The position numbers and the translations under genes are program-made. A DNA stretch of 64,000 nucleotides from Caulobacter endophyticus (lineage in GTDB: Bacteria > Pseudomonadota > Alphaproteobacteria > Caulobacterales > Caulobacteraceae). The notes beneath the pieces were generated by a model that did not search any database, had not been told where the DNA came from, and saw nothing but the letters and a program-made list of their open reading frames with translations. Shown here piece after piece: positions 17,381 to 26,516 of the stretch. Numbering within the stretch: position 1 is the first letter of the stretch; each line of letters opens with the position of its first letter. The stretch lies in the NCBI RefSeq assembly GCF_029543245.1, contig NZ_JARQWV010000014.1, forward strand, positions 1-64,000, in the 5' to 3' direction.

Positions 17381-18597
17381 CCCCGCCCCTTCTTGGCTCA
17401 GGCGCCTGCCCTTCTCCTGATGCGGCCCTGGTCCAGGGCCTGATCGGCTCGGTCGACTGCCAGGTGCATGGCCTGGCCCAGGCCGGCTATGCGGCCCTGT
17501 CGGCGCCCGGATCGCCGGTCTCCACCCTGCTGACCGTGCTGATGACCCTCTATGTGGGCTTCATGGGCTATCGGCTGGTGCTGGGTCGCGGAACCCTGAG
17601 GATCGGCGACGCCACCATCGCCGCCGTGAAGCTGGCTTTGGTCGTGGCGCTGGCCACCAACTGGGCGCTGCTGGAAACCCTGGCCTACGACCTGCTGTTC
17701 AAGGCCCCGACCGAGGTCGGCGCGCTGCTGCTGGGCCAGCTGGACGCCGGCCCCGGCAAGCTCGATCCCTTCGTGCGCCTGCAGTTTGCGTTCGACGCCC
17801 TGCAGGACGCCGCCCAGCATTTCGCCACCCGGGCCGGCGCCCGCGACGCGGCCCTGCAGGGCGGCCCCGGCTTCGCGGCCTTCGCCGCCAATGTCGGCGG
17901 CCTCGTCATGCTGCTGACCAGCCTCGGCGTCGTCCTGGCCTGCAAGGTGGTGCTGTCGGTGCTTCTGGCCCTGGCGCCGATCGTCGCCGGCCTCCTGCTG
18001 TTCGAGACCACGCGCGGCCTGGTTGAAGGCTGGCTGAAGGCGATGATCGCCCTCTCCGTCCTGCCCATGATCGCCACCCTGGCCCTGTCGCTGGAACTGG
18101 CGATGATGGCCCCGTCCCTGAAGGCCCTGGCGGCCATGAAGGACGTCCAGCAGTTCGCCGAGCTCGACATGGGTCCGGCGATCATCGTGCTGGTGCTGAG
18201 CCTCGTTTTCGCCGCCGTGCTGGTCGCCGCCGCCATAGCGGTGTGCGTGATCGCCGCCGGCCTGCGCCTGCCGCGCGAGCGCCAGATCGGCCAGGACGTC
18301 TCGCCCATCGCTGCGTCCGGCGTCTCGACCGCCGCGCCGCTGGAGCCGCCGTCGCGCGCCGCCCACGTGGCCGCCGCCGCCGTCAGCCTGGCCCGACGCG
18401 AAGAGCAGGCCGCCAGCGCCGCCGCAGCGTCCTCGCCCGTCGGCCCGCGCCGCCTGGTGGTGGTGTCCGACCGCACCGAGGCCACGCCCACGGCCGGCTC
18501 GACCACCACCTCGGCCGTCGCTGTCCCGCTGGGCGCCAGCTATCGCCGCCCGGCCTCGCCCCGCCTCGCCGCCTCCGGAGCCCGGAGAGACCAGTGA
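17377..18597 (+). CDS. virB6: T4SS polytopic membrane protein VirB6/TrbL
   Basis: A 406-aa protein with a periplasmic N-terminus and at least five to six hydrophobic helices between about residues 45 and 300 (for example VSTLLTVLMTLYVGFMGYRL, VLSVLLALAPIVAGLLLFE, IIVLVLSLVFAAVLVAAAIA), the TrbL/VirB6 pattern. The last 100 residues are a soluble Ala/Ser/Pro-rich tail, longer than in Agrobacterium VirB6 (about 295 aa). It starts by ATGA overlap with virB4 and ends where virB9 would begin. No virB5, virB7 or virB8 is found between virB4 and virB9. Confidence 0.9.
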   Translation: MTPPLLGSGACPSPDAALVQGLIGSVDCQVHGLAQAGYAALSAPGSPVSTLLTVLMTLYVGFMGYRLVLGRGTLRIGDATIAAVKLALVVALATNWALLETLAYDLLFKAPTEVGALLLGQLDAGPGKLDPFVRLQFAFDALQDAAQHFATRAGARDAALQGGPGFAAFAANVGGLVMLLTSLGVVLACKVVLSVLLALAPIVAGLLLFETTRGLVEGWLKAMIALSVLPMIATLALSLELAMMAPSLKALAAMKDVQQFAELDMGPAIIVLVLSLVFAAVLVAAAIAVCVIAAGLRLPRERQIGQDVSPIAASGVSTAAPLEPPSRAAHVAAAAVSLARREEQAASAAAASSPVGPRRLVVVSDRTEATPTAGSTTTSAVAVPLGASYRRPASPRLAASGARRDQ

Positions 18598-18626
18598 CCC
18601 CGCTTACCTGTTCCGGAGTTTCGCCC

Positions 18627-19364
18627 GTGAAGCGCCCGCTTCTGGCCCTGTCGCTCGCCTGTGCGCTAGCTACGCCGGCCCTGGCACAGACCGCCCCTGC
18701 GCCGGCCGTCGCGGCCGACCCACGCATCCGCACCCTGCCCTATGATCCCGACCAGGTTTACCGCCTGAGCGGCGTGATGGGCTTCCAGACCATGCTGGAG
18801 TTCGCCCCCGACGAGCGGATCGAGAACGTCTCGATCGGCGACGCCTTGGGCTGGCAGATCACGCCCAACAAGCGCGCCACCCTGCTGTTCCTCAAGCCCG
18901 TGGACCGCGCCCCGGCCACCAACATGACCGTCGTCACCGACCGTCGCCGCTACGTCTTCGAGCTGTCGGTGTCGCCCGGCTCGGCCGACGCGGCCTATGT
19001 GGTGCGCTTCCGCTATCCGGCGGTTCCGGTCGAGATCGCCGCCCCGGCCGCCAAGCCGGCGACCGCAGAGCCGCCGCGCAACAACGCCTATACCATCAAG
19101 GGTTCGGCCGCCCTGGCCCCGGCCCAGGTGTTCGACGACGGCCGCGCCACCTACTTCGCCTGGCCTAGCCAAGCCGAGCTGCCGGCGATCTTCGTCATCG
19201 GCGCCGACGGTTCCGAGGGCCTGGCCAACGCCGTGGTCAAGGACGGCTACCTGGTCGTCGACCAGCTGGCCCCGCGCTTCGTGCTGCGCAGCGACAAGGC
19301 CAGCGCCACCGTCGTCAACGCCGCCTGGCAAGGTCCGGGGAAGGTTCAGGGGAAGGCCCGATGA
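18627..19364 (+). CDS. virB9: T4SS outer-membrane core protein VirB9
   Basis: About 245 aa from GTG 18627. That start gives a clean signal peptide (KRPLLALSLACALATPALAQ) and is preceded by CCGGAG about nine bases upstream; an earlier GTG at 18594, overlapping the virB6 stop, is the alternative. The VirB9 domain is recognised by DPRIRTLPYDPDQVYRL near the mature N-terminus, by YVFELSVSPG, and by the C-terminal beta domain from NNAYTIKG to APRFVLRSDKA. It forms the outer-membrane ring with VirB10, normally with lipoprotein VirB7, which is not seen here. Overlaps virB10 by four bases. Confidence 0.92.
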   Translation: MKRPLLALSLACALATPALAQTAPAPAVAADPRIRTLPYDPDQVYRLSGVMGFQTMLEFAPDERIENVSIGDALGWQITPNKRATLLFLKPVDRAPATNMTVVTDRRRYVFELSVSPGSADAAYVVRFRYPAVPVEIAAPAAKPATAEPPRNNAYTIKGSAALAPAQVFDDGRATYFAWPSQAELPAIFVIGADGSEGLANAVVKDGYLVVDQLAPRFVLRSDKASATVVNAAWQGPGKVQGKAR

Positions 19365-20494
19365 GCCAGGACATCGACCCGCGCCTGTCGCCCCAGGTCC
19401 AGGACGACCTGGCCGCCGCCGACGCCCAGGCCCGCCCCGTGGTCGCCAAGGGCGGCGGGGTCTCCAACCTCGCCATCATGACCGGCTTCGGCGTGTTCGG
19501 CGTGGCCGTGTTCGCCTGGCTGTCGAGCCATCGCGCCGACGCCAGCCAGCGTCCGCAGGCCGCCCCGCCCGCCGCCGCCCAGCCTGCGCCCGTGGCCAAG
19601 CTCGCCCAGATGCAGGGACCGCTCTACGCCGTGCCCGCGCCGCAGTTCACGGTCGACAACAGCGCCCCGGCTGAGCCCGCCCCGCCGCCGGCGCCCGCCT
19701 ACGCCCCGCCGCCGCCCGCCGCGGTCTTCGCCGGCCCCGCGGACGATTCCGGCCGCCGCCGCGCGCCGACCCTGGTCGTCGACCTCAGCGACCGGGGCCA
19801 GCCCGCCGCCAAGCCCGCCCCCGGCAGCCCCGCGGCCGTCGCCGGCGAAGCCACGCGCGTGGCCGCCCTCAATCCCGACGAGCGCTTCGCCGACCGCGTC
19901 GGCCTCGACGAGGCCGCGCCCGCCAAGGCCAGCGCCATGCAGGACCTCGACGCCGTGATCCCGCAAGGCGCGGTGATCCCGGCGGTGATGGAGACGGCGA
20001 TCAATTCCGACCTGCCGGGCCTGGCCCGCGCCATGGTCACCCGCGACGTGAAAAGCTTCGACGGCTCCACTGTGCTGATCCCGCGCGGCAGCCGCGTCAT
20101 CGGCCAGTACAAGTCGGGCCTGGCCCTGGGCGCCAGCCGCGTCTTCGTGATCTGGACCCGGGTGATCCGGCCCGACGGCGTGTCGGTGCAGATCGGCTCG
20201 CCGGCCGCCGACCCGCTGGGCCGGGGCGGCCTGGAGGGCAAGGTCGACCGTCACTTCTTCACCCGTTTCGGCGGCTCGATCCTGACCTCGGTGCTCAGCG
20301 CCGGCGTCGCGGCGGTCAGCAACAGCCGGGCCAATTCGCAGATCTATATCGGCTCGATGTCCGAGGCGGCCAACCTCGCCAACGCCGCCAAGGGGACCAA
20401 CACCTCGCCGACCATCAAGACGCCGCAGGGCGCGCCGGTGACCATCTTCGTGGCCCGCGACCTCGACTTCTCCGGCGTGCGGGGCCTCAAATGA
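19361..20494 (+). CDS. virB10: T4SS channel protein VirB10/TrbI
   Basis: A 377-aa protein with a cytoplasmic N-terminus, one membrane helix (about residues 37-56), a Pro/Ala-rich periplasmic linker (about 63-130) and a C-terminal TrbI domain (VIPQGAVIPAVMETAINSDL to the end, with LIPRGSRVIGQYKSG). VirB10 spans both membranes and gates the channel in response to VirB4/VirB11 ATP use. Both ends overlap neighbours by four bases (ATGA), indicating one transcript. Confidence 0.95.
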   Translation: MSQDIDPRLSPQVQDDLAAADAQARPVVAKGGGVSNLAIMTGFGVFGVAVFAWLSSHRADASQRPQAAPPAAAQPAPVAKLAQMQGPLYAVPAPQFTVDNSAPAEPAPPPAPAYAPPPPAAVFAGPADDSGRRRAPTLVVDLSDRGQPAAKPAPGSPAAVAGEATRVAALNPDERFADRVGLDEAAPAKASAMQDLDAVIPQGAVIPAVMETAINSDLPGLARAMVTRDVKSFDGSTVLIPRGSRVIGQYKSGLALGASRVFVIWTRVIRPDGVSVQIGSPAADPLGRGGLEGKVDRHFFTRFGGSILTSVLSAGVAAVSNSRANSQIYIGSMSEAANLANAAKGTNTSPTIKTPQGAPVTIFVARDLDFSGVRGLK

Positions 20495-21471
20495 CCCATC
20501 ACGCCCCGATGGGGGTCTATCTGGAGGCCTATCTGGCGCCGCTGGCGCCGTGGCTGGCCGATCCGGCGGTGACCGACCTCTACATCAACCGGCCCGGCGA
20601 GCTGTGGGTCGAGCGGCTGGGCGGCGCGGTCGCGCCCGTCGCTGTGCCCGAGCTAGACGAGACCAACCTCTGGCGGCTGGCCCGCCAGGTGGCGGCGCTG
20701 GCCCACCAGGGCGTCAGCCGCGAGCATCCCCTGCTGTCGGCCGTACTGCCCGATGGCGCGCGGGTGCAGGTGGTGGCCCCGCCCGCCACCCGCGGCGGGA
20801 TCGTCATGGCGGTCCGCAAACACGTGGTCTCGGACCTGTCGCTGAGCGACTACGCCCGCGCCGGCGCCTTCGACCAGGCGACGGCGCCGCAAGCCCGCCC
20901 GGACACGGCGCTGCGCGCCCGGCTCGACGCCGGCGACGTGCACGGCTTCCTGTCGGGCGCCGTGCAGGCGGGCAAGAACATCGTCGTCAGCGGCGGCACC
21001 TCGACCGGCAAGACCACCTTCCTCAACGCCCTCTTGAAGGAAGTTCCGCTCGACCAGCGCCTGGTCCTGATCGAGGACGCGCCCGAGATCCGTCTCGTCC
21101 ATCCCAACGCGGTCGGCCTGGTGGCCGCGCGCGGCGAGCAGGGGCAGGCCCGGGTCGGGACCGAGGACCTCTTGCAGGCCAGCCTGCGCCTGCGGCCCGA
21201 CCGGATCATCCTGGGCGAGCTGCGCGGGGCCGAGGCCTTCAGCTTCCTGCGCGCCGTCTCCAGCGGCCATCCGGGCTCGATGACCACCGTCCACGCCGAC
21301 GACCCGCGCGGCGCCGTCGAGCAACTGGCCCTGATGGCCCTGCAGGCCGGCGCCAACCTGCGACGCCAGGACGTGGTCGACCATGTCGAGCGCGTCGTCG
21401 ACGTCTTCGTACAGCTTCACCGACAAGGCGGCGTCCGCGCCGTCCGGGAGATCGTCTTCATCGACCGATAG
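20491..21471 (+). CDS. virB11: T4SS ATPase VirB11
   Basis: A 326-aa cytoplasmic hexameric ATPase. Walker A SGGTSTGKTT begins at S167 (catalytic K174), followed by LVLIEDAPEIRL (Asp box), ILGELRGAEAF (Walker B) and HPGSMTTVHADDP (His box), all in the order of secretion ATPases. It is the last gene of the operon. A GC hairpin (21514-21530) lies downstream without a T-run. No coupling protein VirD4 and no relaxase are present in the window. Confidence 0.95.
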   Translation: MTHHAPMGVYLEAYLAPLAPWLADPAVTDLYINRPGELWVERLGGAVAPVAVPELDETNLWRLARQVAALAHQGVSREHPLLSAVLPDGARVQVVAPPATRGGIVMAVRKHVVSDLSLSDYARAGAFDQATAPQARPDTALRARLDAGDVHGFLSGAVQAGKNIVVSGGTSTGKTTFLNALLKEVPLDQRLVLIEDAPEIRLVHPNAVGLVAARGEQGQARVGTEDLLQASLRLRPDRIILGELRGAEAFSFLRAVSSGHPGSMTTVHADDPRGAVEQLALMALQAGANLRRQDVVDHVERVVDVFVQLHRQGGVRAVREIVFIDR

Positions 21472-21550
21472 AGACGGCCCGCTCCACCCTTTCCTTTGTT
21501 TTCGCGTTCAGCGCGCCCGCACCGCGGGCGTGATCGGGGACTTCTGCGCC

Positions 21551-23263
21551 ATGCGTATCAAACTTCTAGCTTCGGGGTCCGGGATCGGCCTGGCCCTTCT
21601 TCTTTCGGCCTGCGGCGGCGGTGGAAACGGCGGCGGCGGTGGATCGCCCGCGCCCCAGGGCGGCGGCACGACCCCCACCGCTCCGCCCCCGCCGGTAGTG
21701 ATCTCGGCCGCCGAGGCCTCGCGCCTGGCCAAGCAGGCGAGCTTTGGACCCACGCCGGAGCTGATCGACCAGATCGTCGTCGCCAAGAACGCCGGCGCCT
21801 GGATCGACCAGCAGTTCGCGCTGAACGCCAGCACCTACGCCGACATCGCCGGCAAGCCGGTGGCGACCAATTTCTGCTCGGCCCAGAACCTGACCGGCAC
21901 GGATCTGAGCAACTGCAACCGCGACAACTTCGGCGCCCTGCCGATGGCCATGCGGTTCTATTCGAACGCCATGGGCAAGGACGACCAGCTGCGCCAGCGC
22001 ACCGCCTTCGCCCTGTCGCAGATCGTGGTGGCGTCCGACCTCGAGGTGCACACCACCGCGGGCCTGGCGACCTTCAACCAGATCCTGCTGGGCAACGCCT
22101 TCGGCAACTACAAGGACATCCTGCGCGAGGTGACCCTGAACCCGTTCATGGGCAACTTCCTCGACATGGTCGACAGCAACAAGTCGGCCCCCAACGAGAA
22201 CTACGCCCGCGAGCTGATGCAGCTGTTCTCGGTCGGCACGGTGATGCTGAACATGGACGGCACGCCCAAGACCGGCGCCGACGGCGCGGTGATCGCCACC
22301 TATTCCAACGCCGAGGTCAAGGAGCTGGCCCGGGCGCTGACCGGCTGGACCTACGCCCGCCTCGACGGCGCGCCGATCACCGACTACGTCAAGGTCGACT
22401 ACACCAAGCCGATGATCGTCAACGCCGCCCGGTTCGACACCGGCGCCAAGACCTTCCTGAACGTGACGATCCCGGCCGGCGCCACCCAGCAGCAGAACGT
22501 CGACACGGTGGTCGACACTGTCTTCAACCACCCCAACACCCCGCCGTTCATCTCCAAGCGGCTGATCCAGCAGTTGACCCTGGCCAATCCCTCGCCGGCC
22601 TATGTGGGCCGGGTCGCGGCCGTGTTCGCCGACAACGGCGCGGGCGTGCGCGGCGACATGAAGGCGGTGATCAAGGCGATCCTCACCGACAGCGAGGCGC
22701 GCGGCTCGGCCGCCACGCCCGGCAAGGTCAAGGAGCCGGTGCTGTTCCTGACGGGCCTGGCCCGCGGCATGGGCCTGAAGTCCGACGGCTACGCCTTCTA
22801 CTACCGCGACAACGGCCTGGGGCAGATGCCCTTCCGCGCCCCGTCGGTGTTCAACTTCTATCCGTACGACTTCCCGCTGCCGCTGGGCTCGGGCGAGTTC
22901 AGCCCGGCCAGCAAGCTGATGACCACCTCGACCATGGTCGCCCGTCACAACCTGGCCTGGGACTGGACCATGGGCGGCGAGGCCACCCGCACCGAGTTCA
23001 AGACGCAGCCGACCATCCCCGGCTCGGTTCCCGTGGAACTGCCCTGGGCCCAGTGGGAGGCCCTGGCCGCCGACGAGGGCAAGATGCTCGAGCGCATCGA
23101 TCTGGTCTTCCTCAACGGGACCATGACCTCGGCCCAGCGCAGCGCGCTGTCCTCGGCCATGGCCGCCGTCAAGAACACCGACCCCGCCGTCCAGGCGCGC
23201 AAGCGGGCGCAGGTCGCCCTCTACATCGTCGCCTCTTCCCCTCACTTCCAGGTCGATCGCTGA
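21551..23263 (+). CDS. DUF1800 lipoprotein
   Basis: A 570-aa protein from ATG 21551. The N-terminus is a lipoprotein signal (LALLLSACGGGG, lipidated Cys about residue 20) followed by a Gly/Pro linker. The body matches the DUF1800 family: RLAKQASFGPTPELIDQI near the start, LRQRTAFALSQIVVAS, APNENYARELMQLFSVG and VKEPVLFLTGLARGM. DUF1800 proteins are of unknown function and nearly always precede a DUF1501 gene, as here with a 3-base gap. Exported and membrane-anchored by inference. About 80 bases after virB11; whether it shares that transcript is uncertain. Confidence 0.9.
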   Translation: MRIKLLASGSGIGLALLLSACGGGGNGGGGGSPAPQGGGTTPTAPPPPVVISAAEASRLAKQASFGPTPELIDQIVVAKNAGAWIDQQFALNASTYADIAGKPVATNFCSAQNLTGTDLSNCNRDNFGALPMAMRFYSNAMGKDDQLRQRTAFALSQIVVASDLEVHTTAGLATFNQILLGNAFGNYKDILREVTLNPFMGNFLDMVDSNKSAPNENYARELMQLFSVGTVMLNMDGTPKTGADGAVIATYSNAEVKELARALTGWTYARLDGAPITDYVKVDYTKPMIVNAARFDTGAKTFLNVTIPAGATQQQNVDTVVDTVFNHPNTPPFISKRLIQQLTLANPSPAYVGRVAAVFADNGAGVRGDMKAVIKAILTDSEARGSAATPGKVKEPVLFLTGLARGMGLKSDGYAFYYRDNGLGQMPFRAPSVFNFYPYDFPLPLGSGEFSPASKLMTTSTMVARHNLAWDWTMGGEATRTEFKTQPTIPGSVPVELPWAQWEALAADEGKMLERIDLVFLNGTMTSAQRSALSSAMAAVKNTDPAVQARKRAQVALYIVASSPHFQVDR

Positions 23264-23266
23264 GCC

Positions 23267-24625
23267 ATGACCCTTTCCCGCCGTGATTTCGGCCGGCTGC
23301 TCGCCGGCGCTTCCGCCACCGCCGCCCTCGCCCAGATCGGGGTCTCGGCGGCCATCGCCGACACCTCCAGCTATCGGGCCATGGTCGGCATCTTCCTGTT
23401 CGGCGGCAACGACGCCTGGAACATGGTCGTGCCCACCGACGAGCGATACGCCGACTACGCCGCCAAGCGCGCGTCGATCGCCGTCAAGCAGGAGGCCCTC
23501 ATGCCCCTGACCGGCACGGCCTTCGGCCTGCACCCGGCCATGGCTCCGCTGAAGAGCGCCTGGGACGAGGGCGCGCTCAGCGTCGTGCTCAACACCGGCA
23601 CGCTGTTCCAGCCGCTGACCAAGACCATCTATCAGAGCCGCCCCGACCTGCGCCCGCTGAACCTGATGTCCCACGAGGACCAGCAGAACGAGTGGCAGGG
23701 CATGCGGATGCGCGAGAAGAACCTCGACGGGTTCATGGGCCGCATCCTCGACCGCGCCGAGGCGGCCGAGATCCCGCCGCTGGTCTCGATCGCCGGCTCG
23801 CAACTGGCCCTGCTGGGCAGCCGCAAGTCGCCGCTGATCCTGCCCTCCAGCGGCGGCATCTCGCGCGCCGGCTACAACGCCGCCAGCACCGACGCGGCGG
23901 TGATCGCCCGCCAGCAGGCGCTGAACGCGTTCTCGGACGCCTCGGCCTTCGGAGCGGTGACCGACTTCACCGGTCGCGGCATGTCGTCGGCCTACGCCCA
24001 GGCGGCGACGGCCAACACCATCGTCACCTCGACGACTTCTGTGGTGGACCAGTACTTCAAGAACCCGAACACGGGCGCGACCCTGACCAGCGAGATCTCG
24101 CGCCAGCTGCTGCGGGCGGCGCGGATGATCGAGGCCCGCAACACCCTGGGCCACGCCAAGCAGACCTTCTTCGTCAGCCAGGGCGGGTACGACACCCACA
24201 ACGGCCAGGCCGCCTCGCACAACAGCCTGTACGCCGACCTCGCCATGGCCCTGGCCGGCTTCTACGCGGCCATGAAGGCGCTGGGCGTGGCCAACAACGT
24301 CACGGCCTTCACGATGTCGGACTTCGGCCGGGTCTACAAACCCAACGCCAATGCCGGCACCGACCACGCCTGGGGCTCCAACCACCTGGTGCTGGGCTCG
24401 GCCCTGGCCTCGCGCAAGGTCCACGGCCGCTATCCCGACACCACCTACGGCGGGGCCGAGGACGCCTATAACGACGGCCGCTGGATCCCCAGCATCGCCG
24501 TCGAGGAATATGTCGGCGCCATCGCCCAGTGGTACGGCGTCTCGCCCGCCGACATGCCGTACGTCTTCCCCAACTGGGCGACCTGGAACGGCGGCGGGCG
24601 CGGGCCGGTGCCGCTGTTCGGGTAG
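23267..24625 (+). CDS. DUF1501 family protein, Tat-exported
   Basis: A 452-aa protein. The N-terminus MTLSRRDFGRLLAGASATAA is a twin-arginine signal. The family is seen in VGIFLFGGNDAWNMVVPTD, near the start of the mature part, and in QGGYDTHNGQ and TMSDFGRVYKPN toward the end. DUF1501 belongs to the sulfatase/alkaline-phosphatase-like fold, and the Asp/His residues in these motifs may bind metal. It is paired with DUF1800 across a 3-base gap and is thought to act with it at the envelope; the substrate is unknown. Confidence 0.9.
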   Translation: MTLSRRDFGRLLAGASATAALAQIGVSAAIADTSSYRAMVGIFLFGGNDAWNMVVPTDERYADYAAKRASIAVKQEALMPLTGTAFGLHPAMAPLKSAWDEGALSVVLNTGTLFQPLTKTIYQSRPDLRPLNLMSHEDQQNEWQGMRMREKNLDGFMGRILDRAEAAEIPPLVSIAGSQLALLGSRKSPLILPSSGGISRAGYNAASTDAAVIARQQALNAFSDASAFGAVTDFTGRGMSSAYAQAATANTIVTSTTSVVDQYFKNPNTGATLTSEISRQLLRAARMIEARNTLGHAKQTFFVSQGGYDTHNGQAASHNSLYADLAMALAGFYAAMKALGVANNVTAFTMSDFGRVYKPNANAGTDHAWGSNHLVLGSALASRKVHGRYPDTTYGGAEDAYNDGRWIPSIAVEEYVGAIAQWYGVSPADMPYVFPNWATWNGGGRGPVPLFG

Positions 24626-24637
24626 GAGGCGCCCGTT

Positions 24638-24770
24638 CCTCCCCCGCCTGCGGGGGAGGGGGACCACGAAGTGGTGGAGGGGGCGAGACTGGGCGCCGCG
24701 CTCCGTCACTCGCCCCCTCCGTCACGCTGCGTATCCGCAGCGCGCCACCTCCCCCGTTTTACGGGGGAGG
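24638..24770. repeat. Intergenic palindrome of the CCTCCCCC family
   Basis: Two terminal hairpins (CCTCCCCCGCCTGCGGGGGAGG at the left end, CCTCCCCCGTTTTACGGGGGAGG at the right; each written here as its full arm pair) frame a GTGGTGGAGGGGGCG / CGCCCCCTCC inner pair. It separates convergent genes. The right arm extends into the last codons of the SDR gene and supplies its stop. Confidence 0.75.
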
Positions 24771-25775
24771 AGCAAAGGCCAGCTCCGCCAGCCCCTGCTC
24801 GCGCGACACCACCGGCGCATAGCCCAGCGCCGCACGGGCCTTGGCGATGCTCACCGTCACCTCGACGGCCGAGGTGGCGTAGACTTGACGGCTCAGCGGC
24901 CCCTTGATCCGGCCGCCGCTGATCGCCGCCAGGGCGTCGCCGACGCCGGCGATGGTCTTCAGCAGGCCGCGCGGCACGGTCTTGTCCGGCGCGGTCAGCC
25001 CTTGCGTGGCCAGCAGGCGCGTGGCGAAGGCGCGGAACTCCACCGGCTCGCCGTCGGTGATGAAATAGGCCTGCCCGCCGGCGCCGTTCCTCAGCGTCAG
25101 GACCACGCCCTCGCACAGATTGGCCACGTGGGTCGTCGAGGTACGGTAGCGGCCGCCGTCGATCCAGGCGAAGGCGCCCGAGCGCACGGCGTCGGCCAGC
25201 TGCGGCAGGGCCGTGGTGTCGTCCCGCCCCCAGACGAAGCGCGGTCGCACGGCCATGACCTCGAAACCCGGCTCGCTCATCGCCAGCGCCAGGCGCTCGG
25301 CCTGCGCCTTGCTCTTCGAATAGGCCCCGGCCGGACGGCGGGGATAGGGATGGCCCTCGGTCGCCCCGACCAGAGGCGCGCCGTCCAGCAGCACCGACTC
25401 GGTGCTGATCAGCACCGTGCGCGACACGCCCGCCGCCCTGGCGGCGACCAGCACCGCGCGGGTTCCCTCGACATTGATCCGCGCAAGCCTGGCTTCGACG
25501 CCGGCCCCGTGGTCGGTGTCGGCGGCCGCGTGGACCAGGGCGTCGCAGCCGGCCATGGCCTGCGTCAGGCGCGGATCGAAGAGGTCGCCCTCGAAGGGTT
25601 CGGCGCCCAGGTCGCGGACGGTCTCGACGGCGGCCGTGCTGCGGGCCAGCGCCACTACCTGCACGCCGTCGGCGACAAGGCGGCGGATCAGGTTGCGGCC
25701 GACATAGCCGCTGCCCCCGGTGAGGAACAGGCGCGCGGGCGCGCGCCCGCCGGCGGCGGGTTCGTTGAAGCTCAT
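24759..25775 (-). CDS. NAD(P)-dependent extended SDR (epimerase/3beta-HSD type)
   Basis: A 338-aa protein. The Rossmann motif GGSGYVGRNLIRRL is near residues 19-32, the catalytic YxxxK is in AYSKSK, and a Ser lies upstream in ISTESVLL. The segment LVHAAADTDHGAGVEARLARINVEGTRAVL is typical of NAD-dependent epimerase/dehydratase and 3-beta-hydroxysteroid dehydrogenase-like proteins. Its last residues APPP and the TAA stop are encoded by the right arm of the neighbouring palindrome. It is 28 bases downstream of the TetR gene on the same strand, so likely under that regulator. Confidence 0.87.
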   Translation of the reverse strand: MSFNEPAAGGRAPARLFLTGGSGYVGRNLIRRLVADGVQVVALARSTAAVETVRDLGAEPFEGDLFDPRLTQAMAGCDALVHAAADTDHGAGVEARLARINVEGTRAVLVAARAAGVSRTVLISTESVLLDGAPLVGATEGHPYPRRPAGAYSKSKAQAERLALAMSEPGFEVMAVRPRFVWGRDDTTALPQLADAVRSGAFAWIDGGRYRTSTTHVANLCEGVVLTLRNGAGGQAYFITDGEPVEFRAFATRLLATQGLTAPDKTVPRGLLKTIAGVGDALAAISGGRIKGPLSRQVYATSAVEVTVSIAKARAALGYAPVVSREQGLAELAFAPPP

Positions 25776-25802
25776 GGTCTCAAGTCCTTGGGGTGGGGGT
25801 CT

Positions 25803-26390
25803 TCAGGTCGTCTTCGGCGACGGCAGGGGCGCCGCGTCGTCGGGGTTTGCGGTCACCAGCCAGTTGATCTCGCGCAGGATCCGGGTGCGCTCCTCGACCG
25901 GCCAGGCGTGGTAGTCCAGCGCCTCGAGCAGCTTCAGCCCCTCAAGCGCCAGATAGGCCAGCTGCGCGCCGCGCGGGCTGGCGGCGTCGGCGGTCAGGGC
26001 GGCGATGACCGTCTTCTGGTTCTCCTGGATGCGGCCGCGCAGGCCCGCGTCCTGGGCCAGGGCGGCGCAAAGGTTCAGGGCCACGGCGCGGAAGTCGTCC
26101 GGCAAGGGCGTCGCCGCCGCCAGGATCCGGCCGCGGATCACCGCGTCGCCCTGCCCGTCCAGGCTGTCGGTCATGGCGGTGTTGAAGGCGTTGTCGCGCG
26201 CCACGGCCCGCTCGACCACGGCGTCGATCAGCGCCGCCTTGGTCTTGAAGTCGTACAGCACCGTGGCCTTACCGATGCCGGCCTGCTCGGCCACCGCGTC
26301 CAGCGTCAGGCGCGCGGCCCCGTCGCGGGCGACCACCGCCTCGGCGGCGTCGAGCACCGCGTCACGATCGACGATCCGCTTACGACCCAT
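25803..26390 (-). CDS. TetR-family transcriptional regulator
   Basis: About 195 aa from ATG 26390 (MGRKRIVDRDAVLDAAEAVV), chosen because GGAG lies six bases upstream; ATG 26402 would add four residues. The HTH is LTLDAVAEQAGIGKATVLYDFKTKAALIDAV, standard TetR_N. The C-terminal ligand domain resembles the group with TetR_C_7/33-like helices; the ligand is unknown. A near-perfect palindrome immediately upstream (26401-26428) is the likely autoregulatory operator. It lies between this gene and the divergent phospholipase gene. Confidence 0.92.
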   Translation of the reverse strand: MGRKRIVDRDAVLDAAEAVVARDGAARLTLDAVAEQAGIGKATVLYDFKTKAALIDAVVERAVARDNAFNTAMTDSLDGQGDAVIRGRILAAATPLPDDFRAVALNLCAALAQDAGLRGRIQENQKTVIAALTADAASPRGAQLAYLALEGLKLLEALDYHAWPVEERTRILREINWLVTANPDDAAPLPSPKTT

Positions 26391-26400
26391 CACCATCTCC

Positions 26401-26428
26401 ATTTATAACCGACTGGTCGGATATAAAT
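26401..26428. promoter_or_regulatory. Probable TetR operator palindrome
   Basis: The 28-base sequence has arms ATTTATA-n-CCGAC and GTCGG-n-TATAAAT around a TG centre; 24 of 28 positions are symmetric. It overlaps the 5' end of the TetR transcript and lies about 90 bases upstream of the divergent gene. It is AT-flanked in an otherwise GC-rich region and likely overlaps a -10 element. Confidence 0.8.
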
Positions 26429-26516
26429 GGATACACCCTCCCGGGTCAACCGGCGCTGACGTCGAACCGTCATACGGCGCCGCTAGACAGGCGGCTTTCG
26501 GTTCGGAGAGCGTGCG

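Noticed and set aside
21566..24709. A 1047-codon frame antisense to DUF1800/DUF1501
   Set aside because: Low-complexity Val/Gly/His translation with no domain; the sense frames carry clear family motifs and export signals.
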